A stretch of 41,597 bases of DNA. Source: GCA-2687025 sp964473525 (GTDB taxonomy: Bacteria; Poribacteria; WGA-4E; GCA-2687025). Each line of letters opens with the position of its first letter. The first letter of the stretch is position 1. The position numbers were made by a program, and so were the translations under genes. Below the pieces are notes generated by a model that made no database searches, was not told the DNA's origin, and saw only the letters and a program-made list of their open reading frames with translations. Of this stretch, positions 35,992 to 41,597 are shown in pieces. The stretch is taken from contig CAYYPK010000052.1 of the NCBI GenBank assembly GCA_964473525.1, positions 1 to 41,597 of the forward strand. Direction: 5' to 3'.

Positions 35992-36420
35992 TTACTCGAC
36001 GACGACGCCCTTCTTGAGGATCAGGTTCGCGTAGACCGCCGATTCGCCGGTCGCGACGACGGCGAAGGCGTCGTTCGCGCGAGCGTAGAAAGCGTAGCGT
36101 TCGATGGGCGTCAACGCCACCGACTCGCCCTCGGCGTCGGCGAGGATGTCGCGGAACTCCTGCCAGATGGGCGGCTCTGGGATGTCCTCCACGGTCGCCA
36201 TCACGACCGCGTTGTCGTCGACATAGGCGTCCAGCGGCAAGAACCGAGCAACCGCCGCGAGGATCGCTGGCACGCCGTGGCCATCGGCGCGCACCAGACG
36301 CGTGGCGTGCGTGGCCGCGGGGAAGTTACCGTCGGCGAAGACGATCTCGTCACCGTGACCCATGGACATGAGCACGTGCATCAGTTCAGGAGATATGGCG
36401 CCTGGTATGCCTCGGAGCAT
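35992..36420 (-). CDS. fucU: RbsD/FucU family sugar mutarotase
   Basis: 142 residues, the normal FucU length. MLRGIPGAISPELMHVLMSMGHGDEIV matches the family opening: His22 in MGHGDEIV is the catalytic histidine position, with Asp24 beside it. ADGNFPAA and the C-terminal YANLILKKGVV are also conserved. FucU interconverts the alpha and beta anomers of L-fucose (RbsD: ribose pyranose/furanose forms). FucU is favoured over RbsD by overall pattern, so the symbol is tentative. GAGGGA lies 5 nt before the ATG. It follows the HEAT-repeat gene by 17 nt. Confidence 0.85.
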   Translation of the reverse strand: MLRGIPGAISPELMHVLMSMGHGDEIVFADGNFPAATHATRLVRADGHGVPAILAAVARFLPLDAYVDDNAVVMATVEDIPEPPIWQEFRDILADAEGESVALTPIERYAFYARANDAFAVVATGESAVYANLILKKGVVVE

Positions 36421-36437
36421 GGGTGTCCCTCGCCGGA

Positions 36438-38255
36438 TCAGTAGTGACGGTGGAGCCGCATGGTGGTGGGGCGGCCGTCGGCGTCGGCGGACTCGGGGTC
36501 GCGCGGATCCGGGACGACGACGACGAACGTGTCTGGCAGATGGCCCTCTGCACGCACCGCGACATTGTAGCGGCCCGGCGGCGCCTCCGCCACGTGGAAT
36601 CGGCCCAGCTCATCCGTGAGGGCCGACCCGTCCACGGGACCAACGTACGTCAGCGTGGCGCCCGCGAGTGGCGCCAGGATGTCGATGGGTGAGAAATACT
36701 CCCACCCGGCGCCCCGCGTAACTCGACCCGCCAACGCCGAACCACCGTCGCCCCCGTTGTTCTCCAATGGCACGCGAACGCCAGCGGCACTCCGCACCCA
36801 CGGCCTCTCGTCCTCTCGGGCGACGCGGAGCGCGGCGCGCCCGTCGGCGGCTCCTTCCTCGCGCAGATAGTGTGCCGCGATCAGGGCTATGTCCGCGTCG
36901 CCGGTCGTCAGCAGCGACACGGCCTGCTCCTCGTAGGACGCATCAGCATCCCGGACCGCAGCCTCGAGCACGCGTGCGGCGCGGCTTGCCTCGTCAGAGC
37001 CGGCCGCGGCGAGAACCCGCGCGCGCGCGTCCTCCACGTAGTTCGTGTCGTCTGACGGGTCGCGTGATGGCTCGAGACGAGCGAGGGCCTGCGCGACCGC
37101 GGTGCTGACGCGAGGGTCCGGGTCGTCCAGCGCGAACGCGAGATCCCGAGCGTATGCGGGCGACGCGACCGCTGCGAGTGCGTCCGCAGCGTGCGCTCGG
37201 ACGGCCGGCGACTCATCGGTCAACGAGAACACAAGAGCAGAGGCGGCATCACGGTACCGAGACTCCTCCTCCAACCAGCCCTCTCCCGACGTGATCGACC
37301 ACAGCAGACCGAACGCGGCGGCCTCGCGCGTGTGCGCGTGTTCGTCCTCGAGCGCCACGACGAGCGCGTCGAATCCGTCGTCGCCCGACACTCCCAGAAC
37401 CCTCGCCGCGTAGCGCAACGCAACCGGAGGAGGCGGAGGGTCGGAGCGCGCCAGCTTCATCAGGCTCGGAACGCCCGGGGAGAGCACCTCGCCGACGGGC
37501 GTCTCCTCGCCGTCGATCTCGACATGACGCCGCCAGCCTGTGAGTCGGGCGACCGCCTCAACGGCGTCGTATTCTGGGAACCGCCTTACCAGAGACGTGA
37601 GACGGCCCGCGAGCTCTTCTCCGGTGAGCCACGCATCCTCTGGATCACGCGCGCCGTCGCCCTCCGAGTCGTCGCCTTCGCCATCGACGATGCCCCCAAG
37701 GAAGTCCGCCTCGTCGAAGTCCCAGTCGTCGTCCTCCTCAGGCTGCTCGGAGGCCCGTTCCGCGTCCCACAGCGCCTCCTCGGCGACCTGCCGGACCTCT
37801 TCGTCTTCGTCGTTCTGCGCCAGATCCTCCAGGAGGGCGATGACCTCGGGTGTCGGCCCGATGTGCGCCGCCGACCTGGCCACGCCGACGCGCAACGCGT
37901 AGTTGTCGCTGGCGGCGTCTGTCCGCAGCGTCTCATACGCGCGGGCGGCTTGGCCCTCGTCCCCGAGCAGGGCCACGATGACCGCTGCGTTCCCGCGCAC
38001 GACGGGGAGCGGATCCTCGAGCAGCGGCACTATCGCGGCGACGGAGTCGCGCAGGTGCTCCGCGGCGTCCGCCCGACGCGCGTAGATCCGCAGTTCATCG
38101 GACGCGCGCGCCCGCGTCATGGGATTCTGCGCGCGGATGCGCTGCAACTCGAAGTTGACGGCGCGACTCAGATCCTCGGGTGGCTCCTGAGCCACAAGGT
38201 GCAGGGCCGACAGAGCCAGTACGAACCAGGCGCACAGTCTGACAGGCGCTCGCAT
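36438..38255 (-). CDS. Secreted HEAT-repeat protein with C-terminal carboxypeptidase-regulatory-like domain
   Basis: 605 residues. A signal peptide fills residues 1–22 (FVLALSALHLVAQ). Two blocks of HEAT-like helical repeats follow, at about 25–165 and 255–500, with units such as VPLLEDPLPVVRGNAAVIVALLG and ALDDPDPRVSTAVAQALARL. They are separated by a very acidic linker (EEDDDWDFDEADF, then GEGDDSEGDGARD). The last 90 residues (GATLTYVGPVDGS, LGRFHVAEAPPGRYNVAVRA) are a beta-sandwich of the carboxypeptidase regulatory type. A scaffold or binding role outside the cytoplasm is likely; no catalytic site is visible. Its ATG overlaps the stop of the upstream oxidoreductase by 1 nt (TGATG). Confidence 0.82.
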   Translation of the reverse strand: MRAPVRLCAWFVLALSALHLVAQEPPEDLSRAVNFELQRIRAQNPMTRARASDELRIYARRADAAEHLRDSVAAIVPLLEDPLPVVRGNAAVIVALLGDEGQAARAYETLRTDAASDNYALRVGVARSAAHIGPTPEVIALLEDLAQNDEDEEVRQVAEEALWDAERASEQPEEDDDWDFDEADFLGGIVDGEGDDSEGDGARDPEDAWLTGEELAGRLTSLVRRFPEYDAVEAVARLTGWRRHVEIDGEETPVGEVLSPGVPSLMKLARSDPPPPPVALRYAARVLGVSGDDGFDALVVALEDEHAHTREAAAFGLLWSITSGEGWLEEESRYRDAASALVFSLTDESPAVRAHAADALAAVASPAYARDLAFALDDPDPRVSTAVAQALARLEPSRDPSDDTNYVEDARARVLAAAGSDEASRAARVLEAAVRDADASYEEQAVSLLTTGDADIALIAAHYLREEGAADGRAALRVAREDERPWVRSAAGVRVPLENNGGDGGSALAGRVTRGAGWEYFSPIDILAPLAGATLTYVGPVDGSALTDELGRFHVAEAPPGRYNVAVRAEGHLPDTFVVVVPDPRDPESADADGRPTTMRLHRHY

Positions 38256-39274
38256 CAGGCGTCGTCCTGGGACAGGCTGACGACCATCTTGCCGATGTTC
38301 TGGCCGCTGAAGAGCCCGATGAACGCCTCGGGCGCGCGTTCCAGGCCCTCGACGATCGTCTCCCGCCGGCGCAGCGATCCGTCACGGACGAGTGGCGCCA
38401 CTTCAGCGAGGAACTCGGGCCGGCGATCGCCGTGGTCCCGGATGAGGAAGCCACGCACAGTGATGCGACCACCTATGATCTGCGTGAGATTCGACGGCCC
38501 CGGCGACCCGCCCTCAGCGTTGTACGTCGAAATCATCCCACAGATAGGCATGCGCGCGGCTAGATTCGCGTTGGCGAGGGCCGCCTGGAGGATCGGGCCA
38601 CCTGTGTTGTCGAAGTAGACGTCTACGCCGTCGGGGCACGCGCGCCGCACCGCGCCTGCCATGTCTGCTTCGCTGCGGTAGTTCACGGCCGCATGCGCGC
38701 CCAGTTCTTCCGTGACGTACCGGCACTTCTCGTCGGAGCCAGCGACGCCTACGACACGGCAGTGGCGTCGTCGCGCGAGCTGTACGACGACCGATCCCAC
38801 AGCTCCCGCGGCGCCGGACACCAGGACCGTCTCACCGGGTTGCGGCTCGCCGATTTCGGTGAGGCCGTACCACCCGGTGAAGCCAGGCATACCGAGGACG
38901 CCCAGATGCGCCGACAGCGGGACGCCGTCGGCTTCGAGCGCGTCGACATCCGACCCGTCCGTGACGAAGGTATCCCGCCACCCGGAGAACGACGTCACGA
39001 CGACCCCAGCCGGCAGCGATTCCGTCCGCGATGACACGACACGGCCAACCGTGGAGCCGGTGATAGGCGCGTCTAGCGGGAACGGCCCCATGTGCGAGGG
39101 CACGTCGCGCATTCTGCCGCGCATGTACGGGTCGACGGAGATGTACAGGTTTCGGACGAGCGCCTCGCCCGCTTGCAGCGGCGCCAGGGGCTCCTCACGC
39201 AGGGCGAAGTCGGCGGCGGCCGGCACGCCGTGAGGTCGGCGCACGAGGGCGATGTAGCGGGATACGTTAGGCAT
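38255..39274 (-). CDS. MDR-family NADP-dependent oxidoreductase (CurA/leukotriene-B4-dehydrogenase-like)
   Basis: 339 residues. It has the GroES-like N-terminal domain (EALVRNLYISVDPYMRGRM) and a Rossmann domain with SGAAGAVGSVVVQLA at about 150–164. The tail VEGLERAPEAFIGLFSGQNIGKMVV is characteristic of the zinc-free prostaglandin reductase/CurA group of medium-chain reductases. Members reduce activated C=C bonds with NADPH. The ATG at 39274 was chosen because homologous sequence begins there; the open frame extends 18 codons further into non-conserved sequence. It starts 13 nt after the aldo/keto reductase gene and is coupled to the HEAT-protein gene. Confidence 0.9.
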   Translation of the reverse strand: MPNVSRYIALVRRPHGVPAAADFALREEPLAPLQAGEALVRNLYISVDPYMRGRMRDVPSHMGPFPLDAPITGSTVGRVVSSRTESLPAGVVVTSFSGWRDTFVTDGSDVDALEADGVPLSAHLGVLGMPGFTGWYGLTEIGEPQPGETVLVSGAAGAVGSVVVQLARRRHCRVVGVAGSDEKCRYVTEELGAHAAVNYRSEADMAGAVRRACPDGVDVYFDNTGGPILQAALANANLAARMPICGMISTYNAEGGSPGPSNLTQIIGGRITVRGFLIRDHGDRRPEFLAEVAPLVRDGSLRRRETIVEGLERAPEAFIGLFSGQNIGKMVVSLSQDDA

Positions 39275-39287
39275 GGGAGACGTTGAC

Positions 39288-40109
39288 CTATGCGGTGGCG
39301 TGGCCGGAAGCTGCGCCATCGCCACCAAGCGTAGCGGCGGCGGGAGGCGTCTCGCCCCTGTCCAGCGCTTCGATGCACGCGACGTTGGCGTCGACCTCGT
39401 CGCGACTCTCCATTCCCAGCGTGATCGCGTCGACGCATTCCAGCCCGTGGACGTGCGCGATGCCCTTGGCGTAGTTGTCCGCCAGCCGGCCCTGGCCGAC
39501 GACCTTCATCCCGTAGACGGCCTTCCCGTCATCGTGCATGCGCTCCAGGAGGCGACGCACCTCGTCGGGGGTGGCGTCCATGTGCACGCCGTCGTAGTTG
39601 ATGCGCGCCAGAATCAAGTCCACCCACGGCTCCTCGGCGGCGGCGCGCATGGCTCCGAAGTCGTGGCACGACACGCCCACGGCTCGTATGACGCCCTGGT
39701 CCTTGTACGCCGACAGCGCGTCCATGACGGGGCGCCGGTCGGTTGGCCAGTCGGCGTTCGTCATGCAGTGCATGAGCACGATGTCGAGTCGCTCGACGTG
39801 TAGTTCGCGCAGGTAACGCGGCACATCCGCCTCAATCGAGGGCACGTCGCTCGCGCACGTCTTGGTGCAGATGACAACGTTGTCGGCGCCTACGGCGTCC
39901 ACGGCCTCCGCAACGTGCGGATGCGAGCCGTACTGGTCGGCTGTATCGATGAACGTCACGCCGCGATCGTACGCGTACCGGATCATGTCGACGCACGTGT
40001 CGAAGCCGAGACGGGTCTGGTTGGATACGCCGTTCCATCCACCCGTGCCGGTGCCAATGGACAGGTACGACGTCTCGATGCCCGTCCGACCGAGTTCGAC
40101 TGCGCGCAT
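39288..40109 (-). CDS. Aldo/keto reductase family protein
   Basis: 273 residues. RAVELGRTGIETSYLSIGTGTGGW and GVTFIDTADQYGSHPHVAEAV match the family's first strands, with Asp and Tyr of the catalytic tetrad in DTADQYG. The Lys is in VVICTKT and the His in VLMHCMTNADW. The family reduces aldehydes and ketones, or oxidises sugars, with NADP(H). The C-terminal cofactor segment (GMESRDEVDANVACIEAL) suits the NADP-binding helix. The ATG at 40109 has AGGGGG about 8 nt upstream. A promoter lies just before it, so this gene probably heads the six-gene minus-strand unit. Confidence 0.9.
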   Translation of the reverse strand: MRAVELGRTGIETSYLSIGTGTGGWNGVSNQTRLGFDTCVDMIRYAYDRGVTFIDTADQYGSHPHVAEAVDAVGADNVVICTKTCASDVPSIEADVPRYLRELHVERLDIVLMHCMTNADWPTDRRPVMDALSAYKDQGVIRAVGVSCHDFGAMRAAAEEPWVDLILARINYDGVHMDATPDEVRRLLERMHDDGKAVYGMKVVGQGRLADNYAKGIAHVHGLECVDAITLGMESRDEVDANVACIEALDRGETPPAAATLGGDGAASGHATA

Positions 40110-40149
40110 CCGGCTACCCCCTGGTTCTGTGTCGACGTGAGATGCTGTG

Positions 40150-40178
40150 AATATACCTGACCGCCGGTAGGCGGGCAA
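40150..40178 (-). promoter_or_regulatory. Promoter for the aldo/keto reductase operon
   Basis: On the minus strand TTGCCC (40178–40173) and TATATT (40155–40150) are exactly 17 nt apart, the same −10 hexamer and spacing as the pduL promoter. The start would be near 40143, about 34 nt before the ATG at 40109. It lies in the 75-nt gap after the sulfatase gene. Confidence 0.55.
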
Positions 40179-40184
40179 ACGCGG

Positions 40185-41597
40185 TCAAGCCCCCCAGATG
40201 CGAGGCATCCGCAGTGGTTCCTTGCCCATCTCCGCGAAGAGCAGCTTCGTCGTCAGGTCTGCTCTCAGCGCGGAGAACGCAGGATTGTCCCACAGATTGT
40301 CGACCTCGCCGGGGTCGTCGCGCAGGTCGAAGAGCTCCCCGTACTCCCGGCCGTAGTAGACGGTGAGCTTGTACCGCTCGTCGATGTACGTCTTCACGTG
40401 GATCGTCGTCGGCTCGTGCCGGTTCTCGACGATGACGTGGTCCCGCGCAGCGTCCGATTCCCCCGCCCACACGTCCGACTGATCCACCCCCGTCATGCAA
40501 CCGGGCGCGTCGATGCCGCACGCCGATAGGAACGTCGGGGCGAGGTCGACAAGCGTCTGCAGCGCGTCGCTTTCGGCTCCAGCGGGCGTCGTGCCGGGGT
40601 GACGGACGATGAACGGCGCCTTCACGAGGTCTTCGTAATGGAACGGCCCCTTCGCCGTCAGGCCGTGTTGCCCGAAGAAGTGCCCATGGTCCGACGTGAA
40701 GACCACAATGGTGTTGTCGGCGAGGCCACGCTCCTCTAGCCGGTCAAGAATCGCCCCGATGTACTTGTCCATGAGCGTGATCATCGCGTAGTAGATCGCG
40801 ATGTTCTTCGCCATGGCGTCTCGGTTGAACAGGTGCGAGGACATGCCGTGGATGCCCTGCCCGCTCTCTCGCCAGTCAGAGAAGTCGGGCTTGCGCTCCT
40901 GCGTCATCTGGAAGTGCGGTGGGTTCTTGTCGTGCTCGCCCGTCGTCATCTCCGGCACCGTGATGTCAGCGGGATCGTAGTACGTGTCCCACGGCTCCGG
41001 CGCGAGATACGGCGGGTGCGGGTCGAAGAAGCTCGCCCACAGGAAGAAGCTCTCGTCGTCGTCCGCGTAGCTGTCTATGAGGGCGTTCGTGCGCTCCGCG
41101 ATCCACTTGTCGTAGTGGTACTCCTCCGGGATGAGCCACTTGTGCCGTTGGTCTGAGTTGTTACCCGTCGGAGGCCGGAAGTAGTCGCGCCAGTTGTGGC
41201 AGCCGTTCTCCTCCATCCAGATGGCGTAGTGCTGCCCGACGTGCGCCTCGTCCGCGTGATTGCGCGCGAGTTCGACGTGTTCGAACCCGTAGAACGGCCC
41301 GTGGAAGTCGCGCCAGAAGTCCAGATCCTGCATGAGCGGGTACGACTCGATGGACGTGTACCCGTCCGCCTCACGCAGCGGCTGGAAGTGAGCCTTCCCG
41401 ACGAGCGCGGTGCGGTACCCCGCCGCCGTGAAGTCCTCGCCGACGGTGTGCACGTCCTCCATCAGCTTCGTGCCAAGCGAATACGCGCCGTGCTGGCTTG
41501 GGTACTGGCCCGTGATGATGCTCGCGCGCGTCGGAGTGCACGTTGGGTTCGGCACGTACGCGCGGGTGAACGTCGTGCCCTGCTCCGCCAGGCGGTC
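40185..41597 (-). CDS. Type I sulfatase (N-terminus outside window)
   Basis: 470 residues to the stop; the true start is beyond the right edge, since DRLAEQGTTFTRAYVPNPTC is in frame up to base 41597. The formylglycine motif is CTPTR, at residues 20–24 of the visible part, followed by ASIITGQYP. VFTSDHGHFFGQHGL supplies metal ligands, and KGPFHYEDLVKAPFIV is conserved in alkaline-phosphatase-fold sulfatases. The enzyme hydrolyses sulfate esters, commonly from sulfated glycans, once Cys is converted to formylglycine. The missing N-terminus, about 50 residues by family length, would show whether it is exported. No formylglycine-generating enzyme is in the window. Confidence 0.92.
   Translation of the reverse strand, partial: DRLAEQGTTFTRAYVPNPTCTPTRASIITGQYPSQHGAYSLGTKLMEDVHTVGEDFTAAGYRTALVGKAHFQPLREADGYTSIESYPLMQDLDFWRDFHGPFYGFEHVELARNHADEAHVGQHYAIWMEENGCHNWRDYFRPPTGNNSDQRHKWLIPEEYHYDKWIAERTNALIDSYADDDESFFLWASFFDPHPPYLAPEPWDTYYDPADITVPEMTTGEHDKNPPHFQMTQERKPDFSDWRESGQGIHGMSSHLFNRDAMAKNIAIYYAMITLMDKYIGAILDRLEERGLADNTIVVFTSDHGHFFGQHGLTAKGPFHYEDLVKAPFIVRHPGTTPAGAESDALQTLVDLAPTFLSACGIDAPGCMTGVDQSDVWAGESDAARDHVIVENRHEPTTIHVKTYIDERYKLTVYYGREYGELFDLRDDPGEVDNLWDNPAFSALRADLTTKLLFAEMGKEPLRMPRIWGA

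Noticed and set aside
37191..38618. 475-codon plus-strand open frame
   Set aside because: It is antisense to the HEAT-repeat and MDR genes, has no recognisable domain and no supported start.

Overview
This window is high-GC bacterial DNA, densely packed with genes on both strands and with no RNA gene, insertion sequence or CRISPR array that I can see. The organism cannot be named from sequence alone. A pupylation gene pair (Dop and the ARC/Mpa ATPase), a Gfo/Idh/MocA–phytanoyl dioxygenase pair, a type I sulfatase, PduL, several exported repeat proteins and queuosine genes point to an environmental bacterium. An uncultivated or PVC/Latescibacteria/Hydrogenedentes/Poribacteria-like lineage fits better than Proteobacteria or Firmicutes; this is inference.

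Layout. (1) 1–8393, minus: one giant exported surface protein, at least 2797 residues and still open at the left edge. It has an amidotransferase-like N-terminal region, a LamG-like domain and about 15 cadherin-like repeats of two interleaved classes. A TATAAT box and a 5'-UTR hairpin precede it. (2) 8641–14842, plus: a Gfo/Idh/MocA oxidoreductase, a PhyH dioxygenase, an SRPBCC protein, queE, queC (the two touch), zwf (4-nt overlap) and a sugar-phosphate isomerase-like TIM barrel. (3) 14919–20673, plus: a recognisable promoter followed by five tightly spaced genes. These are pduL, a flavoprotein-like partner (both with possible microcompartment targeting helices), a CHAD protein and two Ppx/GppA phosphatases. 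This joins a candidate acyl-phosphate module to a polyphosphate module. (4) 25639–20670, minus: a small secreted Cys/His protein, argC, mpa/arc and dop. dop meets ppx2 tail to tail, and their stop codons share one CTAG. pup and the 20S genes are not here. (5) 25734–31140, plus: an EamA-type transporter and a full-length Lhr-type helicase. (6) 32328–31144, minus: an unrecognised TIM-barrel-like protein, divergent from tgt (32498–33646, plus). A solute-binding lipoprotein follows tgt with no permease. (7) 41597–35499, minus: a sulfatase (N-terminus cut by the window), aldo/keto reductase, MDR oxidoreductase, secreted HEAT-repeat protein, FucU-type mutarotase and two tiny coupled genes. This may be a sulfated deoxy-sugar utilisation set.

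How the genes work together. queE, queC and tgt belong to one pathway (7-deazaguanine/queuosine tRNA modification), though tgt is about 20 kb away. Mpa and Dop are the unfoldase and the depupylase/deamidase of the Pup system. CHAD and the two Ppx proteins handle or bind polyphosphate. PduL and its neighbour look like cargo of a microcompartment whose shell genes are not in the window. All three convergent junctions (20670–20673, 31138–31146, 35489–35501) have 7 nt or less between stop codons, leaving no room for ordinary intrinsic terminators. The largest spaces without a gene are 8394–8640, 33647–33880, 25060–25258, 32329–32497 and 14843–14994; all are under 300 nt and mostly hold promoter-like sequence.
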